Shown piece by piece: positions 1 through 10,781 of a stretch of 59,381 nt of DNA (its first letter is position 1; every line of letters begins with the position of its first letter). The translations under genes were made by a program, and so were the position numbers. The stretch is from an uncultured Pelagibacteraceae bacterium (GTDB lineage: Bacteria; Pseudomonadota; Alphaproteobacteria; Pelagibacterales; Pelagibacteraceae), in assembly GCA_902569615.1 (NCBI GenBank), contig CACFUX010000003.1:1-59381 (forward strand), written 5' to 3'. The notes beneath the pieces are model-generated. The model worked only from the letters and a program-made list of their open reading frames with translations, searched no databases and was not told the origin of the DNA.

Positions 1-68
1 TGAAGGGACTCGAACCCTCGGCCCCGTGCGTGACAGGCACGTGCTCTAACCAACTGAGCTACACCCCC
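1..68 (-). tRNA. tRNA-Asp (GTC), 3' end cut by window start
   Basis: Read on the minus strand, the cloverleaf starts at 68 with acceptor GGGGGTG, then TA, D-stem GCTC/GAGC, anticodon stem CGTGC/GCACG with loop CTGTCAC (anticodon GTC, complement at 32-34), and T-stem GAGGG/CCCTT around loop TTCGAGT. Only the first two bases (CA) of the 3' acceptor strand lie inside the window; five acceptor bases, the discriminator and the CCA end fall outside. It decodes Asp codons. Its 5' end lies against the remnant of nuoA, an unusual junction. Confidence 0.93.
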
Positions 69-185
69 TGCTTTTTGGTGGGCAGTATAGGTTTATTAGG
101 TTTTGTATCAATGATGATTTTTTTATTTATTCTAACTGTAGGTTTTATTTATGAGTGGAAAAAAGGTGCCTTAGATTGGGAATAA
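69..185 (+). pseudogene. nuoA: NuoA C-terminal remnant (NADH dehydrogenase subunit A), 5' part missing
   Basis: The frame ending in TAA at 183-185 encodes a last transmembrane helix and a tail ending [10 protein letters not shown], which is the typical C-terminus of NuoA in this group. Only about 35 residues are recognisable; the family is normally about 120 residues. Upstream, the frame stays open but runs antisense through tRNA-Asp, so the first two helices and the conserved ECG loop are absent. The left limit of true nuoA homology is uncertain (about 70-90). The stop sits 3 bp before nuoB, in the position of nuoA in a normal nuoA-N operon. It may be a real truncation, an intact nuoA elsewhere, or an assembly join at a tRNA repeat. 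Confidence 0.7.
84..111 (-). promoter_or_regulatory. Putative promoter of tRNA-Asp
   Basis: On the minus strand a TTGATA -35 box (complement of 106-111) is followed after 16 bp by TATACT (complement of 84-89), about 15 bp before the tRNA 5' end. The match to a sigma-70 promoter is good. The same bases are also read as nuoA 3' coding sequence on the plus strand, so the boxes could be partly fortuitous. Confidence 0.5.
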
Positions 186-188
186 AAA

Positions 189-710
189 ATGATAGATGTA
201 GATAAGGAAAAAAAAATACCCAGTGAATTCAAACAACTAGCTAAAGATTTTAGTGAAAACGGTTTTATAACTACTTCATTCGACAATCTGGTTAATTGGG
301 CCAGAACTGGTTCATTGCATTGGATGACCTTTGGATTAGCATGTTGCGCTGTTGAAATGATGCACACTTCAATGCCAAGATATGATTTAGAGAGATTTGG
401 TGCAGCTCCAAGAGGTTCACCCAGACAGTCAGATGTAATGATTGTTGCTGGAACACTTACAAATAAGATGGCGCCAGCATTAAGAAAAGTTTATGATCAA
501 ATGCCAGAGCCAAGGTATGTAATTTCTATGGGAAGTTGCGCAAATGGAGGCGGATATTACCATTATTCATATTCAGTAGTAAGAGGATGCGATAGAATAG
601 TGCCAGTTGATGTTTATGTTCCAGGATGCCCTCCATCTGCAGAAGCACTTTTGTATGGAATATTGCAACTTCAAAAAAAAATTAGAAAAAAAGGCTCTTT
701 GCAAAGATAA
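189..710 (+). CDS. nuoB: NADH-quinone oxidoreductase subunit B
   Basis: NuoB (PSST) carries cluster N2 of complex I, the last Fe-S centre before quinone, in the connecting arm. The 173-residue protein is normal in size. The four cysteine ligands are visible: the adjacent pair C52-C53 in [10 protein letters not shown]117 in GSCANGG, and C147 in VPGCPPS. The region around [17 protein letters not shown] is the family signature. The ATG at 189 follows the nuoA stop by 3 bp and begins the conserved N-terminus. It leads the plus-strand nuo run. Confidence 0.97.
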   Translation: MIDVDKEKKIPSEFKQLAKDFSENGFITTSFDNLVNWARTGSLHWMTFGLACCAVEMMHTSMPRYDLERFGAAPRGSPRQSDVMIVAGTLTNKMAPALRKVYDQMPEPRYVISMGSCANGGGYYHYSYSVVRGCDRIVPVDVYVPGCPPSAEALLYGILQLQKKIRKKGSLQR

Positions 711-714
711 AACT

Positions 715-1311
715 ATGAAAAATTTATCTGACTTAGAAAAAAAAATTAATTCTGAACTTACTACTAAAATCAAAAGTTCAAAAATAGTTCATAATCAGGT
801 TTTTTTGACTATCGATAGTGAAGATCTATTAGAAGTTATTTTGTTTTTAAAAAATAATAATAATATGAATTTTAAACAATTAATTGACATTACAGCTGTC
901 GATTATCCTGAAAATGAAAGAAGATTTAAGCTTGTTTATTTGTTACTAAGTCATGAATTTAACTCTAGAGTTGTTATTGATTTGCAAATCAATGAAAATG
1001 AAATGGTTTCAACTTTAACTTCAGTTTACCCTTCATCAAATTGGATGGAAAGAGAAGTTTTTGATATGTATGGAATAAAATTTAATGATCATCCAGATTT
1101 AAGAAGAATTCTTACGGATTATGGTTTTGAAGGTCATCCATTAAGAAAAGATTTCCCATTAACTGGACATAATGAAGTTAGATACAGTGAGGATGAAAAA
1201 AAAGTTGTATATGAAAAAGTTAAGTTAGAGCAAAATTATAGAAATTTTGACTATGAAAGTCCTTGGGAAGGTACTGAATATATAAAAAAACAATCAAAAA
1301 ATAATGACTAA
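715..1311 (+). CDS. nuoC: NADH-quinone oxidoreductase subunit C
   Basis: NuoC (30 kDa subunit) is a peripheral-arm protein next to NuoD that helps shape the quinone site. The ATG at 715, 4 bp after the nuoB stop, gives 198 residues, normal for a stand-alone alphaproteobacterial NuoC. The frame is open further upstream to 607, but that extension only re-reads nuoB. The C-terminal signature is clear: [21 protein letters not shown] and [10 protein letters not shown]. It overlaps nuoD by 8 bp, implying translational coupling. NuoC and NuoD are separate here, not fused as in E. coli. Confidence 0.96.
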   Translation: MKNLSDLEKKINSELTTKIKSSKIVHNQVFLTIDSEDLLEVILFLKNNNNMNFKQLIDITAVDYPENERRFKLVYLLLSHEFNSRVVIDLQINENEMVSTLTSVYPSSNWMEREVFDMYGIKFNDHPDLRRILTDYGFEGHPLRKDFPLTGHNEVRYSEDEKKVVYEKVKLEQNYRNFDYESPWEGTEYIKKQSKNND

Positions 1312-2479
1312 AGAAAAAAAAACTTTAAATTTAAACTTTGGACCTCAACATCCTGCTGCACATGGTGTACTAAGGCTTATTTTGGAATTAGATGGTGAAG
1401 TAGTAGAACATGCTGATCCTCATATAGGATTACTTCATCGTGGCACTGAAAAACTAATAGAAAATAAAACTTATATTCAAGCAATTCCATACTTTGATAG
1501 ATTAGATTATGTTGCCCCAATGAATCAAGAACATGCGTTTGCTTTAGCTATCGAAAAAATTTTGGATATTGAAGTTCCAATTAGAGCTCAATTTATTAGA
1601 GTAATGTTTTGTGAAATTGGTAGAATATTAAGTCATATTTTAAATATAACAACACAAGCATTAGATGTTGGGGCCTTAACACCATCGTTATGGGGTTTTG
1701 AGGAGAGAGAAACACTGATGACTTTTTATGAAAGAGTTTCTGGTTCAAGACTTCATGCGAATTATTTTAGAGCTGGTGGAGTACATCAAGATTTACCTAG
1801 AGGATTAGAGGAAGATATCGCTAAATTTTGCCAAAAATTTCCTAAAGTTATTGATGATTTAGAAACTTTATTGACAGACAATAGAATTTTTAAACAAAGA
1901 AATGTAGATATTGGCATTGTTTCAAAACAAGATGCCTTGGACTATTCATTTTCAGGGGTAATGTTAAGAGGATCAGGTATTCCTTGGGACTTGAGAAAAT
2001 CTCAACCTTATGAGTGCTATGAACAATTCGATTTTAAAATACCGATTGGTAAAAATGGTGATTGTTATGACAGATATCTTTGTAGAATTGAAGAAATGAG
2101 AGAAAGTGTAAATATTATAAATCAGTGCATAGCCCAAATGCCAACTGGTCCAATTAAATCTTTAGACGGCAAAATAAGTCCGCCTCCAAAAAAAGAACTT
2201 AAAGAATCTATGGAAGCCTTAATTCATCATTTTAAATTATTTACAGAGGGTTATAGAGTTAAAAAAGATGAAATTTATGTAGCAGTTGAGGCTCCAAAAG
2301 GTGAATTTGGAGTATATTTGATTTCAGATGGCACAAGTAAGCCATATAAATGTAAAATAAGAGCTCCTGGCTTTTCACATCTTCAAGCAATGGACTATCT
2401 AATTAAAGGACATATGCTAGCAGATGTTCCGGCAGTTTTAGGCTCAATGGACGTAGTTTTTGGAGAAATAGATAGATGA
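1304..2479 (+). CDS. nuoD: NADH-quinone oxidoreductase subunit D
   Basis: NuoD (49 kDa subunit) forms the quinone-binding pocket with NuoB and descends from the large subunit of NiFe hydrogenases. The 391 residues match the family. Visible marks are [10 protein letters not shown] near residue 12, [12 protein letters not shown], and the C-terminal [14 protein letters not shown] and [13 protein letters not shown] end. The start overlaps nuoC by 8 bp and the stop overlaps nuoE by 4 bp (ATGA). Confidence 0.98.
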   Translation: MTKEKKTLNLNFGPQHPAAHGVLRLILELDGEVVEHADPHIGLLHRGTEKLIENKTYIQAIPYFDRLDYVAPMNQEHAFALAIEKILDIEVPIRAQFIRVMFCEIGRILSHILNITTQALDVGALTPSLWGFEERETLMTFYERVSGSRLHANYFRAGGVHQDLPRGLEEDIAKFCQKFPKVIDDLETLLTDNRIFKQRNVDIGIVSKQDALDYSFSGVMLRGSGIPWDLRKSQPYECYEQFDFKIPIGKNGDCYDRYLCRIEEMRESVNIINQCIAQMPTGPIKSLDGKISPPPKKELKESMEALIHHFKLFTEGYRVKKDEIYVAVEAPKGEFGVYLISDGTSKPYKCKIRAPGFSHLQAMDYLIKGHMLADVPAVLGSMDVVFGEIDR

Positions 2480-3084
2480 GTATAAAAAAAGTATCAAAGG
2501 AACAACCTTTAAGCTTTGAATTCAGTAAAAAGAATTTAGAAGAAGCAAATAAAATTATTAAAAACTATCCAGATGGAAAACAACAAAGTGCAGTTATGTC
2601 ATTACTTTATTTAGCTCAAAAACAAAATGAAAACTGGATACCCCTTGAAGCAATGAAGTATATTGCAAAATTTTTATCAATGCCCTATATAAAAGTTTAT
2701 GAGGTTGCTACATTTTACTCTATGTACAACCTATCACCAGTTGGAAAGTATTTTTTACAAATTTGTACAACGACTCCATGTATGATTAGGGGTGCTTACG
2801 ACCTTGTAAATGTATGCAAAAAAAAAATTTCAAAAAATGAAAAGGAACTTTCAAAAGATGAAACTTGTTCATGGATGGAAGTTGAATGTCTTGGAGCTTG
2901 CATAAACGCTCCTATGATGCAAATAAACGATGATTATTATGAAGATTTAGATGAAGAAAAAACTGAAAAAATTATTACTCAAATACAAAATGGAGAAAAA
3001 CCATTGCGAGGTTCTTATAGAGGTAGAAAAAATTCTGAACCTGAAAATAATAGAAAAACATTACTAAATATTAAAAATGCTTAA
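2476..3084 (+). CDS. nuoE: NADH-quinone oxidoreductase subunit E
   Basis: NuoE (24 kDa) has a thioredoxin-like fold and binds the 2Fe-2S cluster N1a beside the FMN site of NuoF. The ligands C97 and C102 (CTTTPC) and C138 and C142 (CLGAC) are all present in the expected spacing. The length of 202 residues fits alphaproteobacterial NuoE. The start overlaps nuoD by 4 bp and the stop overlaps nuoF by 8 bp. The C-terminal tail after about residue 175 is basic and probably disordered. Confidence 0.97.
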   Translation: MSIKKVSKEQPLSFEFSKKNLEEANKIIKNYPDGKQQSAVMSLLYLAQKQNENWIPLEAMKYIAKFLSMPYIKVYEVATFYSMYNLSPVGKYFLQICTTTPCMIRGAYDLVNVCKKKISKNEKELSKDETCSWMEVECLGACINAPMMQINDDYYEDLDEEKTEKIITQIQNGEKPLRGSYRGRKNSEPENNRKTLLNIKNA

Positions 3085-4399
3085 AGACGAAGATAGAATA
3101 TTCACAAACTTATATAATGACCAAGGTGCAGATATTGTGTCAGCTCAAAAAAGAAGTGATTGGAAAGATACTCATGAAATCATTAACAAAGGAAAAGAAT
3201 GGATAATTAGCGAAGTTAAATTGTCAGAACTTAGAGGCAGGGGTGGAGCGGGTTTTCCAACTGGACTTAAATGGTCTTTTGCTCCAAAGGAGGTTGGTTC
3301 AAAACCACATTATCTTGTTATTAATGCTGATGAATCCGAACCAGGCACTTGTAAAGATAGAGATATAATGAGATTTGAACCTCATAAATTAATAGAAGGT
3401 TGTTTATTAGCATCTTATGCAGTCAGTGCTCACAAATGTTATATTTATATAAGGGGTGAGTATGCTAATGAAGGAAAAAAATTGCAGAATGCAATTAATG
3501 AAGCGTATGAAAAAAAATTAATCGGTAAGAATTCTTGTAATAGTGGATGGGATTTAGATATATATATTCATTATGGAGCAGGAGCATATATATGTGGCGA
3601 AGAAACAGCTTTACTTGAAAGTTTAGAAGGAAAAAAAGGCCTACCTAGATTAAAACCACCTTTCCCTGCATTAATTGGTTTATATGGATGCCCAACAATT
3701 ATAAATAACGTTGAAACAATAGCCGTTATTCCAACCATTCTAAGAAGAGGTGGTAAATGGTTTGCATCACTTGGAAGACCTAAAAATACAGGTTCGAAAA
3801 TTTATTGTATTTCTGGAAATGTAAATAACCCATGCAATGTTGAAGAGGAAATGGGAATACCACTAAAGGATTTAATAGAAAAACATGCTGGTGGTGTTGT
3901 AGGAGGTTGGGATAATTTAAAAGCAGTTATACCGGGTGGATCTTCTATGCCATTAATACCAAAACAAATTTGTGAAAATATAAAGATGGATTTTGATGAA
4001 TGTGTTGAGAATAAAACTGGATTAGGCACCGCAGGTATTGTCGTTATAAATAAAGATCAAGATATCATCAAATGTATGGCAAGAATTGCAAGATTTTATA
4101 AACATGAAAGCTGCGGTCAATGCACACCATGTAGAGAAGGGTCTGGCTGGATGTGGAGAATGCTTGAAAGAATGGCTAGGGGTGAAGCCTCAAGAGATGA
4201 AGTTGATATGCTTATGGATGTTACAAAACAAATCGAAGGACATACGATTTGCGCTTTTGGTGAAGGATCAGCTTGGCCTGTTCAAGGTCTTTTAAGACAT
4301 TTTAAAAAAGAAGTTGCAAAAAGAAATAACTTTAATCCACTAGTAGATAGAAATAAAAATATACCTTATTTAGTGGACCAACATTTATTAGAAAAATAA
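3077..4399 (+). CDS. nuoF: NADH-quinone oxidoreductase subunit F
   Basis: NuoF (51 kDa) is the NADH-oxidising subunit: it binds NADH and FMN and carries the 4Fe-4S cluster N3. The glycine-rich FMN/NADH site [10 protein letters not shown] lies at residues 54-63, followed by the [10 protein letters not shown] region. Cluster ligands are C346, C349 and C352 ([12 protein letters not shown]) and C392 (HTICAFGEG). At 440 residues it is full length. Its TAA stop shares one base with the ATG of nuoG. Confidence 0.98.
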   Translation: MLKDEDRIFTNLYNDQGADIVSAQKRSDWKDTHEIINKGKEWIISEVKLSELRGRGGAGFPTGLKWSFAPKEVGSKPHYLVINADESEPGTCKDRDIMRFEPHKLIEGCLLASYAVSAHKCYIYIRGEYANEGKKLQNAINEAYEKKLIGKNSCNSGWDLDIYIHYGAGAYICGEETALLESLEGKKGLPRLKPPFPALIGLYGCPTIINNVETIAVIPTILRRGGKWFASLGRPKNTGSKIYCISGNVNNPCNVEEEMGIPLKDLIEKHAGGVVGGWDNLKAVIPGGSSMPLIPKQICENIKMDFDECVENKTGLGTAGIVVINKDQDIIKCMARIARFYKHESCGQCTPCREGSGWMWRMLERMARGEASRDEVDMLMDVTKQIEGHTICAFGEGSAWPVQGLLRHFKKEVAKRNNFNPLVDRNKNIPYLVDQHLLEK

Positions 4400-6429
4400 T
4401 GATTAAAGTAAAAGTAAATGATTTTGATGTAGAAGTTGAAGAGGGACTTACAGTTTTACAAGCTTGTGAACAAGCAGGTGCAGAGATACCAAGATTTTGT
4501 TATCATGAAAAACTTTCGATTGCTGGCAATTGTAGAATGTGTTTAGTTGAAATTGAAAAATCGCCCAAACCTGTAGCGTCATGTGCTATGCAAATTTCAG
4601 AAGGAATGAATATTAAAACAAACACTGAAAAAGTTGAGAAAGCAAGAAAAGGTGTAATGGAATTCTTGTTAGCAAATCATCCTTTAGATTGTCCAGTTTG
4701 TGATCAAGGAGGAGAGTGTGACTTGCAAGACCAGTCTATGTTTTATGGAATAGACAAGTCTAGGTATAAAGAAAATAAAAGAGAAGTTCCTGAAAAATAT
4801 ATGGGACCTTTAATTAAAACTCAAATGACAAGATGTATTCATTGCACTAGATGCATCAGATTTGCAACTGAAGTAGCTGGTGTTTCAGAACTTGGAGCAA
4901 TAGGCCGAGGAGAGGATATGCAAATTACTACATATTTGGAAAAATCTATGGAGTCTGAGCTTTCAGCAAATGTAATTGATTTATGTCCTGTTGGAGCATT
5001 AACATCAAAACCATATGTATTTGAAGCTAGACCTTGGGAATTAAAAAAAACAGAAACAATTGATGTAATGGATGCAATTGGTTCCAATATAAGAGTTGAT
5101 ACTTATGGTTGGGAAGTAAAAAGGGTTTTACCTAGAATTAATGAGGACATAAATGAAGAATGGATATCTGATAAAACCAGATACGCATGTGATGGATTAA
5201 AAAATCAAAGATTAGATACTCCATATAAAAAAGTAAATAAATCATTTGAAAAAATATCTTGGGAAACAGCACATAATTTAATTGTAGAGAAGATAAAAGA
5301 AACATCGCCCGATGAAATTGCAGGATTTACTGGTGATCTAACTAATATGGAAACTTCATTTGTTTTAAAAGAATTTTTTAATAAAACCATAAAATCAAAA
5401 TATCTAGACTGCAGAAGTGAAAATTTTTACATTAATGAAAATAAAAGAGAAAATTATATTTTTAATTCGTCGATTAATGGAATAGAGGATTCAGACTTGA
5501 TTTTACTTATTGGAACGAACCCAAGATATGAAGCCACTATATTAAATGCAAGGATACGAAAAAGTTTTATTAAAAATAACGTAAATATATTTTCAATTGG
5601 AGATGTTGGTGATTTAACATATCCATACAAAACATATTCTAATGAAACTAAAATTATTAAAGAAATAATTGAAGGAAAACATGAAATTTCTGAAAAAATA
5701 ATTAGCTCTGCTAAACCATTAATTATAATTGGAGAGACAATTTTAAAACTTAAATCGGGAAAATATATATTTGAAGAGTTGAAAAAATATTTATCTTCGA
5801 TAAATAAAATTAATAGCGAATGGAATTCATTAAATATATTAACAAAAGATGCATCATCAGTTGGTTCATTTGATCTAAATATTTTTAGCTCAAATAATGG
5901 AGATAATATTGCTTTTTCAAAAGTTCAAAACAATGAATTCAAAGTTTTATTTTTAGTAGGCCAAGATAACTTAAATTTTAAAAAAAAAAATGAGTTTATA
6001 ATATATATAGGTACTCATGGTGATAGGGGTGCAGAAATTGCTGATATAATATTGCCTGGTTCAGCATATACAGAACAAGATGGTTATTTTACAAACTTAG
6101 AAGGCAAGATTCAAAAAGCATATAAGGCTTCTTATCCACCAGGTGAAGCTAAAGAAGATTGGGAAATAATAAATAATTTATCTGAATTAATAAAAAGAAA
6201 AAAAATCTTTAAAAATAAAGATGAATTAATTGATAGCATGTTTAATTATCTAAAACTCAAAAATTCATCAGATAAAAATGATTTATTAGATATAAATTTT
6301 TTTAATGAAAAAATATTTGTTAATCATTCTAATTATTATTTTTCAAATGTTATTGCAAGAGCATCAAAAACTATGACAGACTGTAATAATGCTAAGATTA
6401 AACTTAAACAAACAGGCACTGAGGGATAA
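4399..6429 (+). CDS. nuoG: NADH-quinone oxidoreductase subunit G
   Basis: NuoG (75 kDa) conducts electrons through several Fe-S clusters in the peripheral arm. An N-terminal 2Fe-2S ferredoxin domain (C34, C45, C48, C62) is followed by the N5 site with its histidine ligand (H94, C98, C101, C107) and the N4 site (C146, C149, C152, C196). The rest is a molybdopterin-oxidoreductase-like domain without its cofactor role. At 676 residues it is slightly short, and the C-terminal third is Lys/Asn/Ile rich. Both ends share one base with neighbouring genes (TAATG). Confidence 0.97.
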   Translation: MIKVKVNDFDVEVEEGLTVLQACEQAGAEIPRFCYHEKLSIAGNCRMCLVEIEKSPKPVASCAMQISEGMNIKTNTEKVEKARKGVMEFLLANHPLDCPVCDQGGECDLQDQSMFYGIDKSRYKENKREVPEKYMGPLIKTQMTRCIHCTRCIRFATEVAGVSELGAIGRGEDMQITTYLEKSMESELSANVIDLCPVGALTSKPYVFEARPWELKKTETIDVMDAIGSNIRVDTYGWEVKRVLPRINEDINEEWISDKTRYACDGLKNQRLDTPYKKVNKSFEKISWETAHNLIVEKIKETSPDEIAGFTGDLTNMETSFVLKEFFNKTIKSKYLDCRSENFYINENKRENYIFNSSINGIEDSDLILLIGTNPRYEATILNARIRKSFIKNNVNIFSIGDVGDLTYPYKTYSNETKIIKEIIEGKHEISEKIISSAKPLIIIGETILKLKSGKYIFEELKKYLSSINKINSEWNSLNILTKDASSVGSFDLNIFSSNNGDNIAFSKVQNNEFKVLFLVGQDNLNFKKKNEFIIYIGTHGDRGAEIADIILPGSAYTEQDGYFTNLEGKIQKAYKASYPPGEAKEDWEIINNLSELIKRKKIFKNKDELIDSMFNYLKLKNSSDKNDLLDINFFNEKIFVNHSNYYFSNVIARASKTMTDCNNAKIKLKQTGTEG

Positions 6430-7430
6430 TGTTAGAAAATTTAAACATTTTATTTAATGAAGTATATAAAATACTTCTTTTATTAATCCCAGTTTTAGTA
6501 TCTGTAGCTATGATAGTTTGGTTAGATAGAAGAGTCTGGGCATTTGTTCAAAAAAGAAGAGGCCCTAATGTTGTTGGTCCATTTGGATTGTTTCAATCTC
6601 TAGCAGACGCGTTAAAGTATATTTTTAAGGAAATAATAATTCCAGCCAGCTCAAATAAAATCATTTTTATACTAGCACCAATTGTAACAATGACTTTAGC
6701 TCTTGTTTCATGGGCAGTTATTCCTTTTAGCGAAACTTATGTTTTAGCGGATATAAATGTTGGTATTCTTTATCTTTTTGCGGTTTCTTCATTAGGAGTT
6801 TATGGAATTATAATGGGAGGTTGGGCTTCAAATTCTAAATATCCATTTTTAGGTGCAATCAGATCGGCTGCTCAAATGGTTTCATATGAAGTTTCTATTG
6901 GAGTAATAATAATTAATGTATTGTTATGTGTAGGATCATTGAATTTGAAAGATATTGTTTTAGCCCAGCAAGATTTATGGTTTATAATTCCATTATTTCC
7001 AATGTTTGTAATTTTCTTTATATCCGCTCTAGCAGAAACAAACAGGCCACCATTTGATTTACCAGAAGCAGAAGCTGAATTGGTTGCAGGATATCAAACA
7101 GAGTATTCAGGAATGATGTATGCTATGTTCTGGTTGGGTGAATACGCAAATATACTATTGATGTGCTCTATGGGATCTATTTTATTTTTAGGTGGTTGGT
7201 TGTCACCAATAAACATTTATCCGTTTACTTTAGTACCTGCGCCCCTTTGGTTAATTTTTAAAATATTATTACTATTTATTTTGTTTTCTTTAGTAAAAGC
7301 AATTGTACCCAGATATAGATATGACCAACTTATGAAATTAGGATGGAAAATTTTTCTTCCGTTTTCATTGATTTGGTTAATTCTAACTTCAAGTTATTTA
7401 TTTTATTTTAATTTATTACCTGTGAATTAA
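6429..7430 (+). CDS. nuoH: NADH-quinone oxidoreductase subunit H
   Basis: NuoH (ND1) is the membrane subunit at the heel of complex I; it closes the quinone chamber. It has about eight hydrophobic helices in 333 residues. The conserved acidic loop with [19 protein letters not shown] at residues 203-221 is intact, as is [18 protein letters not shown] near residue 43. It starts in the TAATG overlap with nuoG and is followed 2 bp later by nuoI. Confidence 0.98.
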   Translation: MLENLNILFNEVYKILLLLIPVLVSVAMIVWLDRRVWAFVQKRRGPNVVGPFGLFQSLADALKYIFKEIIIPASSNKIIFILAPIVTMTLALVSWAVIPFSETYVLADINVGILYLFAVSSLGVYGIIMGGWASNSKYPFLGAIRSAAQMVSYEVSIGVIIINVLLCVGSLNLKDIVLAQQDLWFIIPLFPMFVIFFISALAETNRPPFDLPEAEAELVAGYQTEYSGMMYAMFWLGEYANILLMCSMGSILFLGGWLSPINIYPFTLVPAPLWLIFKILLLFILFSLVKAIVPRYRYDQLMKLGWKIFLPFSLIWLILTSSYLFYFNLLPVN

Positions 7431-7432
7431 GT

Positions 7433-7918
7433 ATGAAAATTTCAAGAATAATAAAAACTATTTTTCTAATCGATTTTTTAAATGGATTGTTAATTGCTAT
7501 TAAAGAAGCATTTAAGTCAAAAAAAACATTAAATTATCCTTTTGAAAAAGGAAAGATTAGTCCAAGGTTCAGAGGTGAGCATGCTTTAAGAAGATATCCA
7601 AATGGTGAAGAGAGATGCATAGCCTGTAAATTATGTGAAGCTGTTTGTCCTGCTCAAGCTATAACCATTGAATCTACTGAAAGAGAAGATGGAAGCAGAA
7701 AAACAACAAGGTACGATATTGACATGCTCAAATGTATATACTGTGGCTTGTGTGAGGAGTCTTGTCCTGTTGACGCAATAGTTCAAGGCCCTAATTTTGA
7801 ATTTTCAACTGAAACAAGAGAAGAACTTTATTATAATAAACAAAAACTACTAGATAATGGTGATAGATGGGAAAGTGTTTTAGCTGCTAATATTAAAGCT
7901 GATAATCCTTACAGGTAA
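7433..7918 (+). CDS. nuoI: NADH-quinone oxidoreductase subunit I
   Basis: NuoI (TYKY) is the 8Fe ferredoxin-like subunit bearing clusters N6a and N6b, passing electrons toward NuoB. Two CxxCxxCxxxCP motifs are complete: C62, C65, C68, C72 and C101, C104, C107, C111. An amphipathic N-terminal helix precedes them. The 161 residues are standard length. It is spaced 2 bp from each neighbour. Confidence 0.98.
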   Translation: MKISRIIKTIFLIDFLNGLLIAIKEAFKSKKTLNYPFEKGKISPRFRGEHALRRYPNGEERCIACKLCEAVCPAQAITIESTEREDGSRKTTRYDIDMLKCIYCGLCEESCPVDAIVQGPNFEFSTETREELYYNKQKLLDNGDRWESVLAANIKADNPYR

Positions 7919-7920
7919 AA

Positions 7921-8556
7921 ATGATCGTTCATTCAATATTTTTTTATATTTTCTCTATAATAGCAATATTTTCAGCAATAATGGTTACTGTTTCAAGAAA
8001 CACGGTTCATTCAGTTTTTTTTTTAATTTTAGACTTTATTAGTATTTCTTGTCTTTTCATAATGATAGGAGCAGAATTTATTGGAATGATCATGCTTATT
8101 GTCTATGTAGGTGCTGTAGCTGTTCTGTTTTTATTTGTAGTTATGATGCTTAATGTTTCACAACAAAAAAATGAATGGTTAAGTGGTGAAAAAAATTCTA
8201 ACCATATCCCAATTGGCTTGTTAATAAGTGCTTTAATTTTCTTTGAACTAATCATTGTTGCTGGAGGTTGGAAATATAAACCTGAATTATTAGGAAGTTT
8301 TAATTCGATGGGTATTGATTTAACTACTACAAATACACATCAAATTGGCAATGTATTGTATACTGATTATATTCACCTTTTTCAATTAAGTGGCATGATT
8401 CTTCTAGTAGCAATGGTGGGAGCCATTGTTTTAACTTTTAGAAAACGAGAAGGAATCAAAAGACAGGGTTACTTTAGACAAATATCAAGGGAGCGTAAAG
8501 ATGGAGTTGAGCTTATTGATGTTAAAAGTAAGAAGGGAGTAAAAATAGATGTTTGA
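7921..8556 (+). CDS. nuoJ: NADH-quinone oxidoreductase subunit J
   Basis: NuoJ (ND6) is a five-helix membrane subunit beside NuoH and NuoK; its third helix contains the pi-bulge region needed for coupling. The conserved stretch [19 protein letters not shown] is seen near residues 51-70. The 211 residues match alphaproteobacterial NuoJ, including a basic C-terminal tail. Its 3' end overlaps nuoK by 8 bp. Confidence 0.96.
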   Translation: MIVHSIFFYIFSIIAIFSAIMVTVSRNTVHSVFFLILDFISISCLFIMIGAEFIGMIMLIVYVGAVAVLFLFVVMMLNVSQQKNEWLSGEKNSNHIPIGLLISALIFFELIIVAGGWKYKPELLGSFNSMGIDLTTTNTHQIGNVLYTDYIHLFQLSGMILLVAMVGAIVLTFRKREGIKRQGYFRQISRERKDGVELIDVKSKKGVKIDV

Positions 8557-8860
8557 TATAGGATTGGGGCATTATTTAATTTTAGGCGCAACTATTTTTA
8601 CAATCGGTGTAGTTGGAATTTTTCTAAATAGAAAAAATATTATTGTTATCCTAATGAGTATTGAGCTTATTTTGCTTGCCGTAAATATCAATTTAGTATC
8701 TTTTTCAATATATTTAAATGATTTATCAGGCCAAATATTCACTTTGTTTATCTTAACAGTAGCAGCTGCCGAAGCAGCTATCGGTTTAGCAATTATTGTT
8801 GTTTATTTTAGAAACTCTGGAACTATTAAAGTACAAGAAATTGATAAACTAAAAGGATAA
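8549..8860 (+). CDS. nuoK: NADH-quinone oxidoreductase subunit K
   Basis: NuoK (ND4L) is a three-helix membrane subunit in the proton-translocation path. The two membrane-buried glutamates are present: E39 in [11 protein letters not shown] and E75 in [11 protein letters not shown]. The 103 residues match the family. It overlaps nuoJ by 8 bp and precedes nuoL by 1 bp. Confidence 0.97.
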   Translation: MFDIGLGHYLILGATIFTIGVVGIFLNRKNIIVILMSIELILLAVNINLVSFSIYLNDLSGQIFTLFILTVAAAEAAIGLAIIVVYFRNSGTIKVQEIDKLKG

Positions 8861-8861
8861 A

Positions 8862-10781
8862 ATGGAAATTGAATATTTAGTTATTTTTCTACCACTTTTT
8901 GGATCAATTATTTCAGGTTTTTTTGGTAAATTAATAGGCTCAAGAAATTCAGAAATTATAACTAGTTTATTTGTTTCAATTTCAGCAATTCTCTCGTTTT
9001 TTATTTTTTATAAAGTATTAAATGAAAACTATACAAACAATCTAAGCATATTCACTTGGATTAATTCTGGAGCACTAAATGCAAGCTGGTCTATTTATAT
9101 TGATTCACTTTCATCAGTAATGTTAGTTGTGGTTACGTTAGTATCATCCTTGGTTCACATATACTCTATTGGATATATGTCACACGATCCTCATAAACAA
9201 AGATTTATGTCATATTTATCTTTATTTACTTTTTCAATGCTAATTTTGGTGACTTCAGATAACTTTTTGCAATTATTTTTTGGTTGGGAGGGAGTTGGCC
9301 TATGTTCATATTTTTTAATTGGATTTTGGTTTAAAAAAGAGAGTGCAAATGCTGCAGCTATAAAAGCTTTTGTAGTTAATAGAGTAGGAGATTTTGGTTT
9401 CGCCTTGGGTATATTTTTAATATTCTATTTATTTGAAACAGTTAATTATTCTGAAGTTTTCGATCTTATACCTTATTCTTCTGATAAAAATTTATTTTTT
9501 TTAGGCTTTGAACTCAATGCAATAAATTTAATTTGTATTCTTTTATTTATTGGTGCAATGGGAAAATCTGCACAAATTTTTTTACATACCTGGCTTCCAG
9601 ACGCTATGGAGGGCCCAACTCCAGTATCTGCGTTGATACATGCCGCAACAATGGTTACTGCTGGTATATTTTTAGTGGTAAGATGTTCTCCAATATATGA
9701 ATATTCTCCATTTACACTTAATCTTATAACCTTAGTCGGTATGGCTACCGCTTTATTTGCTGCATCAGTAGCATTAGTTCAAAATGATATAAAAAAAATA
9801 GTAGCTTATTCTACCTGTAGTCAGTTGGGTTATATGTTTTTTGCAGCTGGGGTAGGCGCATATAATGTTGCTATGTTTCATTTATTTACACATGCTTTTT
9901 TTAAAGCTCTACTATTTTTAGGATCAGGCTCAGTAATTCACTCATTTAAAGACGAACAAGATATTAGTTACATGGGTGGTGTATGGAAAAAATTGCCTTA
10001 CACATGGATATTAATGATAATAGGAACTCTTGCTTTGACTGGTTTTCCATTTTTATCAGGTTTTTATTCAAAAGACGCAATAATAGAATTTGCTTATTTA
10101 AGAGGAAATTCATTTGGATATTTTGCTGCAGGTATAGGGATTTTTACAGCACTACTAACTTCTATATATTCATGGAGATTATTATTTAAAACATTCCATG
10201 GATCTTTTAATAATCAAAAAATAAAAATTGAAGGCATACACGAATCATCAATGGTTATGATAATACCATTAATTATTTTAGCTATTGGAGCAATTTTTTC
10301 AGGTTTTTTATTTAAAGATTTATTTATTGGTACGGATTCATCAAGTGAGTTTTGGAAAAGTTCAATTTTATTTTTAGAGCCATTAAGCCAAGATCATCCT
10401 CCATTATGGTTTTTGCTATTAACTCCATTTTTGGTAATTCTAGCAATACCGATTTCTTATTATTTATTTGTAAAAAATAAAAAAATTGTGAGTTATATTA
10501 TCAATGGAAATTTACCAATATACAATTTTTTAAAAAATAAATGGTACTTTGATGAACTTTATGAATTTTTATTTGTAAATCCATCAAAAAAATTAGGATT
10601 ATATTTTTGGAAAAAAATTGACCTAAGATTTATCGATAGGTTTGGACCAGATGGTGTTTCTAGTTTAATAAAAAGTATTTCACTATTAGCAGTTAAATTT
10701 CAAAATGGTTTTATATACCGTTACGCTTTTGTAATGCTTTTAGGTTTTTCAGCTTTATTAACTTTTTTAATTATAAAATAA
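8862..10781 (+). CDS. nuoL: NADH-quinone oxidoreductase subunit L
   Basis: NuoL (ND5) is the distal antiporter-like proton-pumping subunit with a long lateral helix at its C-terminus. It shows many hydrophobic helices over 639 residues, the FFGWEGVGLCSYFLIGFW block near residue 140, HTWLPDAMEGPTPVSALIHAATMV near 240, and a C-terminal amphipathic part consistent with the lateral arm. The stop shares a base with nuoM (TAATG). Confidence 0.98.
   Translation: MEIEYLVIFLPLFGSIISGFFGKLIGSRNSEIITSLFVSISAILSFFIFYKVLNENYTNNLSIFTWINSGALNASWSIYIDSLSSVMLVVVTLVSSLVHIYSIGYMSHDPHKQRFMSYLSLFTFSMLILVTSDNFLQLFFGWEGVGLCSYFLIGFWFKKESANAAAIKAFVVNRVGDFGFALGIFLIFYLFETVNYSEVFDLIPYSSDKNLFFLGFELNAINLICILLFIGAMGKSAQIFLHTWLPDAMEGPTPVSALIHAATMVTAGIFLVVRCSPIYEYSPFTLNLITLVGMATALFAASVALVQNDIKKIVAYSTCSQLGYMFFAAGVGAYNVAMFHLFTHAFFKALLFLGSGSVIHSFKDEQDISYMGGVWKKLPYTWILMIIGTLALTGFPFLSGFYSKDAIIEFAYLRGNSFGYFAAGIGIFTALLTSIYSWRLLFKTFHGSFNNQKIKIEGIHESSMVMIIPLIILAIGAIFSGFLFKDLFIGTDSSSEFWKSSILFLEPLSQDHPPLWFLLLTPFLVILAIPISYYLFVKNKKIVSYIINGNLPIYNFLKNKWYFDELYEFLFVNPSKKLGLYFWKKIDLRFIDRFGPDGVSSLIKSISLLAVKFQNGFIYRYAFVMLLGFSALLTFLIIK

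Noticed and set aside
1..74. Open frame through the antisense of tRNA-Asp continuing into nuoA, as a fusion protein
   Set aside because: The sequence encoded opposite a tRNA is constrained by the tRNA, not by protein function, and has no convincing start.
607..714. Upstream extension of nuoC with an in-frame ATG at 607
   Set aside because: It only re-reads nuoB in another frame; the ATG at 715 begins the conserved NuoC sequence 4 bp after the nuoB stop.
4086..4295. Small open frame inside nuoF in another frame
   Set aside because: It is fully covered by a certain gene, shows no start context, and reads as a frame-shifted nuoF.
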